The notes below the pieces were generated by a model. That model made no database searches and was not told the origin of the DNA. It saw only the letters and a list, made by a program, of their open reading frames with translations. A stretch of 64,000 nucleotides of DNA. It comes from an uncultured Eubacteriales bacterium. Its GTDB lineage: Bacteria > Bacillota > Clostridia > Christensenellales > CAG-138. Positions within the stretch are counted from its first letter, which is position 1; every line of letters starts with the position of its first letter. A program made the position numbers and the translations under genes. Below, piece by piece: positions 26,162 to 34,222 of this stretch. Where the stretch lies: assembly GCA_902801845.1 (NCBI GenBank), contig CADCJW010000004.1:195936-259935 (forward strand). Reading direction: 5' to 3'.

Positions 26162-27169
26162 ATGAGCGTTAAATTGATGGATTGCACGCTGCGGGACGGC
26201 GGAAACGTGGTCGGCAAGGGCTTCAACGCTGAGATCACCGATCTCGTTCTGGATGGACTCACCTCGGCTGGGGTGCCCATCGTGGAGCTGGGCAACGCCG
26301 GCGGCATCGGCGCCTACGAGGTGGCCGGGTTCACCAAGGCGGAGACCGACGAGACCTATTTGAAGATCGCCCAGAAGTACATGGGCCGGGGCACGGAGCT
26401 GGGCATGTTCCTGAACGCCAAACGGTATCTGAAGAAGAGCGTGGACGCGGCCAAGGACGCGGGCCTGGCCTTCCTGCGGGTAGGTGCGGACGCTGGTGAC
26501 GGCGCCATCTCCATTCCCGCCATCAAGGACATCAAGGCGTCCGGCCTCAAGGCTTTCTACTCCGAGATGAAGGCCTACGTCCTCAATGCGGACGAGCTCG
26601 CGGAGGAAGCGAAGATGCTGGAAGACGCGGGCCTCGATATGATCACCATCATGGATTCCGCCGGCACCATGGTCCCCGAGCAGGTAGCTGAATACACCCG
26701 CAAGATGAAGGCGGCGGTGAAGATCCCCGTGGCCTTCCATTGCCACAACAACCTGTACCTCTCTGCCGCCAACGCCATCGCGGCCTACGAGAACGGCGCG
26801 GACATCCTGGACTGCGGTCTCATGGGCATGGCCCGCAGCGCCGGCAACCTGGCCACCGAGGCCTGCGTGGCCCTCATGCGCCGGTACGGCGAGATGCAGG
26901 ACATCGACCTCTATGGCCTCCTCACCTTCGTGGAGCAGCGGCTCATGCCCGCCATGGAGCCCTTCGGTTATCACAATCCAGTGGCCCCCATCGACCTCAT
27001 CTTCGGCCTCTCGGGCTGCCACTCCAGCTTCCTGAAGCGGTATCAGACCGTGGCCGCCGAGACCGGCGTGAATCTGTTCCAGCTGATCGTGGAGGCCTCT
27101 GCCGTCAACCGGAAGGCCCCCTCCGAGGAGCTGATCCGGGACGTGGCCAAAACCATTCTGGAACGATAA
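26162..27169 (+). CDS. DRE-TIM metallolyase, 4-hydroxy-2-oxovalerate aldolase-like
   Basis: This 335-residue protein starts with the DRE-TIM motif DCTLRDGGNV and has the metal-binding HCHNN motif (AFHCHNNLYLSAANAIAAY). GADILDCGLMGMARSAGN follows. The C-terminal part (FGLSGCHSSFLKRY) resembles the aldolase communication region of DmpG/BphI. Family members cleave 4-hydroxy-2-oxo acids to pyruvate and an aldehyde. The acylating aldehyde dehydrogenase that usually partners DmpG is not in this operon, so the aldehyde must go elsewhere or the reaction differs. An HMG-CoA-lyase-like activity is an alternative. Confidence 0.75.
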   Translation: MSVKLMDCTLRDGGNVVGKGFNAEITDLVLDGLTSAGVPIVELGNAGGIGAYEVAGFTKAETDETYLKIAQKYMGRGTELGMFLNAKRYLKKSVDAAKDAGLAFLRVGADAGDGAISIPAIKDIKASGLKAFYSEMKAYVLNADELAEEAKMLEDAGLDMITIMDSAGTMVPEQVAEYTRKMKAAVKIPVAFHCHNNLYLSAANAIAAYENGADILDCGLMGMARSAGNLATEACVALMRRYGEMQDIDLYGLLTFVEQRLMPAMEPFGYHNPVAPIDLIFGLSGCHSSFLKRYQTVAAETGVNLFQLIVEASAVNRKAPSEELIRDVAKTILER

Positions 27170-27224
27170 GCTGTATGCAGCAGAAGCCGGCTTGAATAGA
27201 GCAGACCAAAAAGGAGGAGACCCC

Positions 27225-28049
27225 ATGGGCTATGATCTGACCGGAAGCTTTGATCTGCATATCCACACAGGCCCGGACGTGATCCCGCGGAAGCTGGACG
27301 ATCTGGAGATGGCCCGGCAGGCGGCGGATGCCGGAATGCGAGGCTTTGCGGTCAAGAGCCACGTTTTCCCCACGCCGGGACGGGCGGCCATCCTGCGGGC
27401 GCTGTATCCGGAACTGGATGTTGTGGGCGGCATCGCCCTGAACCGGGAAGTGGGCGGTATCCACGCGGACGCCGTGGAGGCGGCCGCCAAGATGGGGGCA
27501 AGGATGCTGTGGTTCCCCACCATGGATGCCAAAGCCTATCGGAAGGAAAGGAACGATCCCAACTGGGCCGCCGGCCTCACCGCTCTCGACGAGGACGGGA
27601 ACGTTTCCGAGGAAGCGCTGCAGGTCCTGGAAGTGGCCAAGCGATACGACCTGGTGGTCGGCACCGGCCATCTCGGTGGGGAGGAAGCGATCCGGCTGGT
27701 GGAAGCGGGCCATAAGCTGGGCCTCAAACGCATGTGCCTCACCCACGTCACCCTGCCCGTGTGCCAGATGTCCGTCGAGCAGCTGAACCGATGCGTGGCC
27801 TGGGGCGCCATGTCGGAATATTCCTACTGCCACTTGCTCAGCGGAAAATGCTCCATCGAGTACGTCGTTGAACAGATCCGGGCCATCGGAGCGGAGCACG
27901 TTTACCTCAGCACCGATCTGGGCCAGAAGAACAACCCGTATCCGGTGGAAGGGCTTCTCACATTCTGCACTCTTTTGCAGGAGCACGGCATAACGGACAG
28001 CGAGCTGGACCGTATGCTGAAGATAAATCCCCATACGTTGCTTTACTAA
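27225..28049 (+). CDS. DUF6282-type metal-dependent hydrolase-like protein
   Basis: This 274-residue cytoplasmic protein begins FDLHIHTGPDVIPRKLDD, with an H-x-H pair near residue 13 as in amidohydrolase/PHP barrels. GFAVKSHVFPTPGRAA, GTGHLGGEEAIRL and LTHVTLPVC supply further histidines (about residues 40-190) that could complete a metal site. I recognise the pattern as DUF6282, which has no assigned reaction. AAGGAGGAG precedes the ATG at 27225. Its place between an aldolase and a carboxylate transporter suggests it hydrolyses, dehydrates or isomerises the imported compound or an intermediate. Confidence 0.75.
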   Translation: MGYDLTGSFDLHIHTGPDVIPRKLDDLEMARQAADAGMRGFAVKSHVFPTPGRAAILRALYPELDVVGGIALNREVGGIHADAVEAAAKMGARMLWFPTMDAKAYRKERNDPNWAAGLTALDEDGNVSEEALQVLEVAKRYDLVVGTGHLGGEEAIRLVEAGHKLGLKRMCLTHVTLPVCQMSVEQLNRCVAWGAMSEYSYCHLLSGKCSIEYVVEQIRAIGAEHVYLSTDLGQKNNPYPVEGLLTFCTLLQEHGITDSELDRMLKINPHTLLY

Positions 28050-28099
28050 AGACAATCAGGACCAAATCAAGAAAGGTAAAAAAGGAAGGAGAAACCACC

Positions 28100-29122
28100 A
28101 TGAAGAAAATCGTATCCCTCATTCTCGTTTGCGCTCTCGCCCTAACGTTCGTTGCTTGCGGGACCAAGACCGAGCAGACCAGCACCCAGCCCGCCGCTCA
28201 GGTCGAAGGCCTCCCCGCCAAGCCGGCTGACTTCCCGAAGAGCACCATCACCTGCTACGTGGGCTATGCTGCCGGCGGCGGCGTGGACACCGCGGCCCGT
28301 CTGCTCCTCAAGTACGCCCAGAAGTATCTGGATGTTCCCGTCGTCGTTACCAATGTGACCGGTGCTGCCGGTGCCGTTGCGGTCACCCAGGCCCTCTCCA
28401 ATAAGGCGGATGGCACCACCCTGATCTCCATCGCTTCCGGCGCCATGCTGGGCGACATCACCGGCGCGGTCCAGTATGACTTTCTGAAGGATCTGCAGAT
28501 GGTCGCTCTGCAGGATTCCGTTCCCTACTCCCTGGTGTTCCGCAGCGACGACACCCGCTTCTCCACTCCCGAAGAGTTCCTGGCCTATGTGAAGGATCAT
28601 CCCGGTGAACTGACCGTGGGCACCTCCGGCGTCAACAACGCCAACTATTTCGCCACCAAGAGCTTCTTTGAGGACAACGGCATGAAGGTGGAGATCGTTC
28701 CCTTCGGCGGCAGCGCGGAAGCCAAGAGCGGCTTCCTGGGCAAGCATGTGGACCTGTTCTGCGAGACGATCCTGGAGACCATCCAGATGAACCGTGACGG
28801 CAGCGCCACCTTCGTGTGCACCTTCGGCGACGAGCCCTACGTGGAGGGCGTCAAGACCAACAAGGATCTGGGCATCAACATGTCCGTTACCGGCACCTTC
28901 CGTGGCTATGCCTACAAGGCCGGCGTCTCCAAGGAAGTCATCGAGTACCTGTCCGCCATCTTCAAGCTCTGTGAGCAGGATCCCGAATTCATCGCCGAGT
29001 GTGCGAACCTGGGTCTTGACAAGTGCATCAACTATAAGGACCCCGCCGAATCCAGCGCTTTCATGCAGAACGAATACGACAGCTACACCAAGTTCTGCAA
29101 GGAGTTGGGCATCGCCAAATAA
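28100..29122 (+). CDS. Tripartite tricarboxylate transporter binding protein (TctC family)
   Basis: This 340-residue protein is an extracellular solute receptor of the Bug/TctC family. It has a lipoprotein-like signal sequence (MKKIVSLILVCALALTFVAC then GTKTEQ), with Cys at about residue 20. The mature protein has VGYAAGGGVDTAARLL, the carboxylate-binding glycine-rich loop, and VVVTNVTGAAGAVAVTQAL. It should capture an organic acid and hand it to the TctB/TctA membrane pair encoded directly downstream. AAGGAAGGAG precedes the ATG. The ligand cannot be deduced, because the family binds many carboxylates. Confidence 0.9.
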   Translation: MKKIVSLILVCALALTFVACGTKTEQTSTQPAAQVEGLPAKPADFPKSTITCYVGYAAGGGVDTAARLLLKYAQKYLDVPVVVTNVTGAAGAVAVTQALSNKADGTTLISIASGAMLGDITGAVQYDFLKDLQMVALQDSVPYSLVFRSDDTRFSTPEEFLAYVKDHPGELTVGTSGVNNANYFATKSFFEDNGMKVEIVPFGGSAEAKSGFLGKHVDLFCETILETIQMNRDGSATFVCTFGDEPYVEGVKTNKDLGINMSVTGTFRGYAYKAGVSKEVIEYLSAIFKLCEQDPEFIAECANLGLDKCINYKDPAESSAFMQNEYDSYTKFCKELGIAK

Positions 29123-29159
29123 GCTCCCTTCAAACACGTAAGAAAAGAGGAATGGCAAT

Positions 29160-29624
29160 ATGACAAAAAACAATAAAATTGCGGGTGCTGTCCTGCTCGT
29201 GTTCTTTGCCATCGCATTGTTTATGGCCCGGTCGTTCCCGACGCAGTCCTCTTATTTCCCCACCATCATCTGCGTGCTGGGGATACTCCTGAGTGTGATA
29301 CTGATCGTCTCCGCCTTTGTCACGGAAGCCCGCGGCAAGGGGAAGCCGGCCAAGCCTCTGACCTCCAAGGCCAAGAAGATGATCGCGATCATGACCGGCT
29401 TGATCGTTCTGTACGCTATCGGGATGAAGACCATCGGCTTTGCTGTGTCGACGTTCATCTACATCGTCGTTTCGGGACTGATCCTCTATCCGGAGAAGAT
29501 CACGAAGGAGAACAAGAAGCCCATCCTGATCGTGGTTCTTTCGGCGCTGATCGTTTCGGTGCTGATCACCGTGGTCTTCAAGAAGATCCTGTACGTCCCG
29601 CTCCCGTCTGGACTGCTGATTTAA
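29160..29624 (+). CDS. Tripartite tricarboxylate transporter small membrane protein (TctB family)
   Basis: This 154-residue protein has four predicted membrane helices: near residues 9-24, 35-55, 79-96 and 117-138. The size and position between TctC and TctA genes are typical of TctB (DUF1468). It assists the large TctA subunit in sodium- or proton-driven uptake. An AGAGGAATGG segment precedes the start. Confidence 0.87.
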   Translation: MTKNNKIAGAVLLVFFAIALFMARSFPTQSSYFPTIICVLGILLSVILIVSAFVTEARGKGKPAKPLTSKAKKMIAIMTGLIVLYAIGMKTIGFAVSTFIYIVVSGLILYPEKITKENKKPILIVVLSALIVSVLITVVFKKILYVPLPSGLLI

Positions 29625-29640
29625 AGGAGGAAAGCGAACT

Positions 29641-31161
29641 ATGTTATCCAACATTTTACAGGGGTTCGCTACGGCGACTCAGCCGTTGAACCTTCTGATA
29701 ATCGCGCTGGGAACCGTGCTCGGGATCGTGTTCGGCGCTCTTCCCGGCCTGTCCGGCACCATGGGCATCGCGATCCTGCTGCCCATCACCTACGGGATGC
29801 ACCCCACGGCGGCGCTGCTGCTGATGGTTTCCATCTTCTGCGGCTCCCTGTATGGCGGCAGCATCTCGGCGATCCTGCTCTCCACGCCCGGCACGCCCGC
29901 CGCGGCGGCGACGATCTTCGACGGCTATCCTATGACTAAGCAGGGACGCGCCAGTGAAGCGTTGATGGAAGCCGCCATCTCCTCGTTCTGGGGCGGCGTC
30001 GTCAGCCTTATCGCCTTGTTCACCATGGCCCCGGCCATCGCGAAGTTCTCCTTGAAGTTCGGCTCCATCGAAAACTTCATGATCGCCATCTTCGGCCTCA
30101 CGATTATCGCTTCCCTGGCTTCCAAGAACATGCTCAAGGGCCTCATCAGCGGTCTGATCGGCCTTCTGATGGGCTGCGTAGGCATGGACAGCTTCGTGGG
30201 TCACGCCCGCTACACCTTCCACATCGCCTACCTACAGACAGGCATCCAGCTGATCGTTGCCCTGATCGGACTCTTCTCCATCTCCCAGGTGCTGACGCTG
30301 GCCTCCAGCGACAACAGGGCCATCGTGGACAAGGAGATGATCAAGAACCTGAAACCGGCGAAATTCACGCTGAAGGACATCTGCCGGTACCCCCTGACCT
30401 ACCTGCGCTCGGGCATCATCGGCACCATCGTCGGGATCATCCCCGGCGCGGGCGGCAGCATCGCTGCGTTCCTGGGGTACAATGAAGCCAAGCGCGCTTC
30501 CAAGACTCCTGAGCTCTTCGGCACCGGCCTTCGTGAGGGCGTGGGTGCTTCCGAATCCGCCAACAACGCGGTCTCCGGCGGCGCTCTGATCCCCATGCTG
30601 ACCTTGGGCATTCCCGGCAGCACGGCCTGCGCCGTCATGCTGGGCGGCATGATGGTCCATGGCCTTCTGCCCGGCAACGACCTGTTCACCGTCCAGGCGG
30701 GTATCATCTATCCCGTGATGTCCGGCATGTTCTATGCGAATTTGGCCTTTATGATCATCGGCATCACCTGCGCCAAGTACTTCGCCTACATTGCCCGGGT
30801 GCCCATCTACATCCTGACCCCGATCATCGTGGTGTTCTGCGCCGTCGGCGCCTTCGCCATCAGCAACTCCATGATCGACGTCTACGTGATGATCCTCTTC
30901 GGCGTCGTTGGATTCTTCCTGATCCACTTCGATTTCGACGTGACGTCGGTGGTCCTGGGCCTGATCCTGGGGCCCATCGCAGAGGGCGGCTTCGGTCGTG
31001 CCATCATGATCAATGGCGGCGTGGCCGGCGCCTTCGGCAGCATCTTCAAGAGCCCGATCTGCATCATCCTGCTGCTCATCTCCGTGGTCTCCCTGTTTGC
31101 GCCCCTCATTCGGGAATTCGCCAGCAAGAAGACTGGGAAGAAGCTGCCGGACGCTGAGTGA
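29641..31161 (+). CDS. Tripartite tricarboxylate transporter permease (TctA family)
   Basis: This 506-residue polytopic protein forms the transport path. The signature GIVFGALPGLSGTMGIAILLP near residue 30 and the repeated motif GIIPGAGGSIAAFLGYNEAKR near residue 260 are the family's paired glycine/proline-rich re-entrant loops. AAGGAGG lies just before the ATG. The gene follows tctB by 16 bases and precedes the dehydrogenase gene by a few bases, so one transcript is likely. Confidence 0.93.
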   Translation: MLSNILQGFATATQPLNLLIIALGTVLGIVFGALPGLSGTMGIAILLPITYGMHPTAALLLMVSIFCGSLYGGSISAILLSTPGTPAAAATIFDGYPMTKQGRASEALMEAAISSFWGGVVSLIALFTMAPAIAKFSLKFGSIENFMIAIFGLTIIASLASKNMLKGLISGLIGLLMGCVGMDSFVGHARYTFHIAYLQTGIQLIVALIGLFSISQVLTLASSDNRAIVDKEMIKNLKPAKFTLKDICRYPLTYLRSGIIGTIVGIIPGAGGSIAAFLGYNEAKRASKTPELFGTGLREGVGASESANNAVSGGALIPMLTLGIPGSTACAVMLGGMMVHGLLPGNDLFTVQAGIIYPVMSGMFYANLAFMIIGITCAKYFAYIARVPIYILTPIIVVFCAVGAFAISNSMIDVYVMILFGVVGFFLIHFDFDVTSVVLGLILGPIAEGGFGRAIMINGGVAGAFGSIFKSPICIILLLISVVSLFAPLIREFASKKTGKKLPDAE

Positions 31162-31179
31162 GCCATGAGGGATACGCCA

Positions 31180-32148
31180 ATGACGAACGTGATCCTGGCC
31201 GGACAATACCCGGCCCACACCTTCGAGACCCTGAAAGAGTTGCTGGGGGATCTGCCCGTGACATTGAAGGCTGTGGACACCCCCGAAGCCTACGAGGCCA
31301 TGACGGATGCCGAGATCATGATCCTGCGGATCTTCAAGGCCCCCGAGGCGGTCATCGCCCGGAACCCAAAGCTAAAGATGATCATGCGCTGGGGCGCGGG
31401 CTTCGACTCAGTAGATATCGAGACGGCGGGGAAGCGGGGTATCTTGGTGACCAACACCCCCGGCGCCAACGCCGACGCCGTGTCCGAGCTCGCTGTGCTC
31501 CTGATGCTGGCCGTGGGCCGGAAGCTGGTGTGCCATACGGACTGTCTGCGCAAGGGCGACTGGAGCAAGAACGAGTTCATCAACAGCTCTTACACCCTCA
31601 TGAACAAGACCGTGGGCATTTTAGGCGCCGGGAACATCGGCCGGAAGGTAGCCCAGCGGGCCCAGGCCTTCGGAGCCAAGACCGTGTATTACGATCCCTT
31701 CCGTCTCCCCGAGGAGCGGGAAAAGGCCTTCCACTTGAAGTATATGCCCCTGGACGAACTGCTGCCCATCTGCGACGTGATCACGTTGCACCTGCCGCTG
31801 ACCGATGAGACGAAGCACCTCATCGACGGGGCCGCCATCGAAAAGATGAAGCCCGGCGCCATCGTGATCAACACGGCCCGGGGCGGCCTGGTGGACGACT
31901 GCGCCCTCTTTGCTGCGGTCCAGAGCGGCAAGCTTTTGGGCGCGGGCCTCGATGGTGTGGAGCGGGAGCCCCTACAGCCCGACGACGAGCTGTTCACCAA
32001 CGACAACATCATCGTGACGCCCCATGTGGGCGGCGGTACCGCCGACATCGGTGAGGCCATCATGCCCATGCTGGTGGAGGATATCCGCCTCTTCCTGACC
32101 GGCGACCAACCTCGGTTCGTGGTGAACCGCCAGTATCTCGCCAAATAA
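31180..32148 (+). CDS. D-2-hydroxyacid dehydrogenase (NAD-dependent)
   Basis: This 322-residue enzyme has the two-domain D-isomer hydroxyacid dehydrogenase fold. The NAD-binding GILGAGNIGRKVAQRAQAFG lies in the middle. The catalytic Arg is in NTARGGLVDD, an acidic residue follows in LDGVEREPL, and His is in VTPHVGGGT. The ATG at 31180 is preferred to the one at 31165 because GAGGGA ends seven bases before it. Phosphoglycerate-dehydrogenase-like proteins share this fold, but the operon position suggests reduction of a 2-oxo acid or oxidation of a 2-hydroxy acid in the transported compound's pathway. Confidence 0.87.
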   Translation: MTNVILAGQYPAHTFETLKELLGDLPVTLKAVDTPEAYEAMTDAEIMILRIFKAPEAVIARNPKLKMIMRWGAGFDSVDIETAGKRGILVTNTPGANADAVSELAVLLMLAVGRKLVCHTDCLRKGDWSKNEFINSSYTLMNKTVGILGAGNIGRKVAQRAQAFGAKTVYYDPFRLPEEREKAFHLKYMPLDELLPICDVITLHLPLTDETKHLIDGAAIEKMKPGAIVINTARGGLVDDCALFAAVQSGKLLGAGLDGVEREPLQPDDELFTNDNIIVTPHVGGGTADIGEAIMPMLVEDIRLFLTGDQPRFVVNRQYLAK

Positions 32149-32179
32149 ACCGCTTTCCTTCTGAAAGCTGGGGAAACCC

Positions 32180-32221
32180 GAACAGGACCCGTCGATACAG
32201 GGCATCGACGGGGTCCTGTTC
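32180..32221 (+). terminator. Terminator of the aldolase-transporter operon
   Basis: GAACAGGACCCGTCGAT at 32180-32196 pairs with 32204-32221 with one bulge. The T-run is short (TTCTAT). The hairpin resembles the one at 25983-26025 before the operon. Confidence 0.65.
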
Positions 32222-32239
32222 TATAGACTCACTTAAAAC

Positions 32240-32394
32240 GGAAAAAAAGACTTCAGCGTGGAATCCACGCTGAAGTCTATACAAAAATGGTTGCGGGGGA
32301 GATTTTCATTCACTACACAGATGAGCGGTTTCCTTTTTTGCTTGGCAGAAAAGGCACTTTTGACGCAAAAGGCGCCTATTTATCGATTGTTTGA
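32240..32394 (+). repeat. A-type intergenic repeat, copy 1, with hairpin
   Basis: A 15-bp stem (AGACTTCAGCGTGGA and its complement, about 32250-32280) is followed by the A-type block from 32287. The block reads as a 35-codon frame (ATG 32287, TGA 32392) beginning MVAGEIFIHYTDERFPFLLG. No ribosome binding site is seen. Copies lie at 55991-56095 (+) and 33891-33971 (-). Confidence 0.65.
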
Positions 32395-32742
32395 GGGGAT
32401 AACAGGTCCGAACAACACAATGTGCTTCACCCGGAAATCTGCGTGTCAAACAAATCAAAGGATGGCATGTTCACGCAGAGACAGAGAACAACGTGCAATG
32501 TGAAACAATCAAAAAAGCCAGGCAATACGGGCATTTTCGGCATGTTGGCGGGATTTGGGGATACCGATCTCTTAACTTGGTTGCGGTGTTTTTCGATTTG
32601 AACCATGTGCAAAACGGGAAGCAGATTATTCTGAAGAATTATCGTATTATCAATAACGAGGAGGAGTGTTTCATTCCAATGGCATATATGTTTCAGTAAT
32701 AAAACAATTGCGGCGCATCAAAACGGTGCGCCGCGAGTTTGA
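32395..32742. other. Intergenic stretch without a supported gene
   Basis: A 68-codon frame at 32493-32699 has no ribosome binding site and no recognisable domain. The hairpin GCGGCGCA/TGCGCCGC near 32712-32737 reads on the minus strand into a T-rich stretch and probably terminates the toxin gene. Confidence 0.4.
32712..32737 (-). terminator. Terminator of the toxin-antitoxin operon
   Basis: On the minus strand GCGGCGCA pairs with TGCGCCGC around a nine-base loop, followed by AATTGTTTTATT. It lies just after the toxin stop. Confidence 0.65.
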
Positions 32743-33051
32743 CTATACAAGATTTCGGTATTCCTGCCTTGCGTCCACGACGGCGTGAAGAATGACCGTT
32801 TTCTTTTCTTCGTACACCTTGTAAAAGATCAGGTGCCGCTCGACGATCAATACTCGATAACCCTGCTTCCTGAGAGTCGAATAGCGCGGCGTTACACCGG
32901 AATACGGAAACTCCGCAAGGTTCATCACGGCGGATTCCAGCTTGTCGAGATAATTCAGAGCAGTATCGATGCTCGAATCGGCGGCAATGTACTGGATCAG
33001 ATCATACAGCTGATCGTTGGCTTTATCGGTGCGCAGGATTCGATAACTCAT
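32743..33051 (-). CDS. RelE/ParE-family toxin
   Basis: This 102-residue basic protein has the RelE/ParE fold signature: an N-terminal helix pair (TDKANDQLYDLIQYIAAD and TALNYLDKLESAVMNLAEFP) and a beta-sheet core with GYRVLIVERHLIFYKVYEE. The C-terminus ends in HAVVDARQEYRNLV. Such proteins inhibit gyrase (ParE) or cleave mRNA on the ribosome (RelE); the sequence does not decide which. Its ATG overlaps the antitoxin stop by four bases. Confidence 0.87.
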   Translation of the reverse strand: MSYRILRTDKANDQLYDLIQYIAADSSIDTALNYLDKLESAVMNLAEFPYSGVTPRYSTLRKQGYRVLIVERHLIFYKVYEEKKTVILHAVVDARQEYRNLV

Positions 33052-33326
33052 CCGTTCTTCCTTTCGGTCAGACGCGCGCGAAGATCACGGAAGGTTTCTT
33101 CGACAGGGGCGACGCGATCAGCGGCAACGTCCGCTTCACTATCGGCGAGCATCCGCAAAAGCTCCAACTCCGCTTGCATTTGGCGGTATTCCTGCAAATT
33201 CAGAACAGCCGTATCACCGCGACCGTTGACCGTGATAATCACCGGCTGGCGGGACTGCTTGCAGGTTTTTGATATCTCGGCATAATGATTTCTCAGATCA
33301 GCCGACGGACGGATCATTTCTTCCAT
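33048..33326 (-). CDS. Phd/YefM-family antitoxin
   Basis: This 92-residue protein has the Phd/YefM N-terminal DNA-binding fold (RPSADLRNHYAEISKTCKQS and PVIITVNGRGDTAVLNLQEY) and a C-terminal tail that would wrap the toxin. The ATG at 33326 has AAGGAGG nine bases upstream and is preferred over the one at 33353, which overlaps the ribosome binding site. It precedes the toxin gene with an ATGA overlap. A palindrome overlapping its promoter suggests the usual autorepression. Confidence 0.87.
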   Translation of the reverse strand: MEEMIRPSADLRNHYAEISKTCKQSRQPVIITVNGRGDTAVLNLQEYRQMQAELELLRMLADSEADVAADRVAPVEETFRDLRARLTERKNG

Positions 33327-33353
33327 AGGTTTCGACCTCCTTTTGATAGTCAA

Positions 33354-33382
33354 ATCATATCATAATATGCCGATCTCGTCAA
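33354..33382 (-). promoter_or_regulatory. Toxin-antitoxin promoter with overlapping palindrome
   Basis: On the minus strand TTGACG (33377-33382) and TATGAT (33354-33359) are separated by 17 bp. The 14-base imperfect palindrome CATATCATAATATG at 33356-33369 overlaps the -10, a likely operator for the antitoxin. Confidence 0.6.
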
Positions 33383-33483
33383 GCTGTTATACAGCAGTGA
33401 GCACATTTTTTGTTTTCCGGAATAGCAATACAACCCAAGAGTGTTGTTCAATTTGTACATAGCGTACTGACTTCAATTTCCAT

Positions 33484-33696
33484 TTATTCCCTCTCCGTCA
33501 CCGTACAATCCATGCCTAAAAAGGTTGCGATCCGGATCGCCTTTTCCAGTTCGATCGTCGGCTTTCCGTTTTCAAGGTCGGACAGAAAGCTGACGCTTAT
33601 TCCGGTAACCGCGGATAGGTACGCCTGAGTATACCCCAGCTGTTTCCGTCTTTTGCGGATCGCTTCTCCGAACGATTTTGCATCTGTTACGATCAT
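33484..33696 (-). CDS. Small XRE-family helix-turn-helix regulator (HipB-like)
   Basis: This 70-residue protein is almost entirely an XRE helix-turn-helix: FGEAIRKRRKQLGYTQAYLSAVTGISVSFLSDLENGKPTIE, followed by a short C-terminal strand (FLGMDCTVTERE) as in HipB-type antitoxins. No HipA kinase gene lies next to it; downstream is a 130-base gap and then the Phd/ParE operon in the same direction. Two matching palindromes bracket its promoter, strongly suggesting autoregulation. Confidence 0.85.
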   Translation of the reverse strand: MIVTDAKSFGEAIRKRRKQLGYTQAYLSAVTGISVSFLSDLENGKPTIELEKAIRIATFLGMDCTVTERE

Positions 33697-33743
33697 CTAC
33701 GCTCCTTTGCCGAACGAATCAATTCAAACACATTCGGCTAAGT

Positions 33744-33797
33744 TTCGCCGTATGGCTAATTTTCTTTGTTATCATTATAATTTAGCCGTACGGCGAA
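33744..33797 (-). promoter_or_regulatory. Double operator and promoter of the XRE gene
   Basis: TTCGCCGTATGGCTAA (33744-33759) and TTAGCCGTACGGCGAA (33782-33797) are inverted copies with a GCCGTA-Y-GGC palindromic core, centred 38 bp apart. A minus-strand TATAAT lies between them at 33774-33779. Confidence 0.75.
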
Positions 33798-33890
33798 ATC
33801 ATTCATCTTACCAACAAAAAAGTCAATTACGATAGATTCATCATAATTGACCTTCTTGCTCCAGAAATCCGAAGGACCATTTTCACGGAA

Positions 33891-33971
33891 TCATAGGAAT
33901 AACCGCACTTCCTTGCCCAGCAGAAGCGGGAAGTGCTCTTCTGTGTAACGGACGAAAATCTCCCCCGCAAC
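33891..33971 (-). repeat. A-type intergenic repeat, copy 3
   Basis: On the minus strand the block reads VAGEIFVRYTEEHFPLLLGK and then diverges to a stop at 33891. A hairpin (AGTATCCCCC with GGGGGATACT, about 33977-34006) lies directly before it, as with copy 1. Confidence 0.6.
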
Positions 33972-33976
33972 AAGCA

Positions 33977-34006
33977 AGTATCCCCCAGGCTCCGCCGGGG
34001 GATACT
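33977..34006 (-). terminator. Hairpin downstream of the polysaccharide operon
   Basis: A perfect 10-bp stem AGTATCCCCC/GGGGGATACT is followed on the minus strand by TGCTTGTTG. It is the first strong hairpin after the last exopolysaccharide gene and may end that transcript. Confidence 0.5.
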
Positions 34007-34222
34007 TATTGGCCCTTTTGAGTTACCTTGATCCGCTGCTCAAAAAATATGTAACTTGAGAACTCCTTTGATGGAATCCAACCAAATCGCGACCGTATCT
34101 GTCGAATAGTGCTCAGACGCCCCAGTTTTTGCTTGACCTCTATTCTTTTGACGGCTAGCTCCACTCTCCCACCAAATTCCGTATAAATCCCTTTAGGATT
34201 GATCCGGAGAGGAAGTTTCTCA
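34007..34222. other. Intergenic stretch, nothing recognised
   Basis: No gene, repeat or clear signal was seen between the hairpin and the end of the epimerase gene. Confidence 0.4.

Noticed and set aside
32560-32620. Antisense tRNA-like string (TGGTTGCGG ... GATTTGAACC)
   Set aside because: The T-arm and acceptor arm do not pair when folded, and no anticodon arm is present.
32493-32699. 68-codon frame as a gene
   Set aside because: It has no ribosome binding site or domain and lies in AT-rich intergenic DNA next to repeats.
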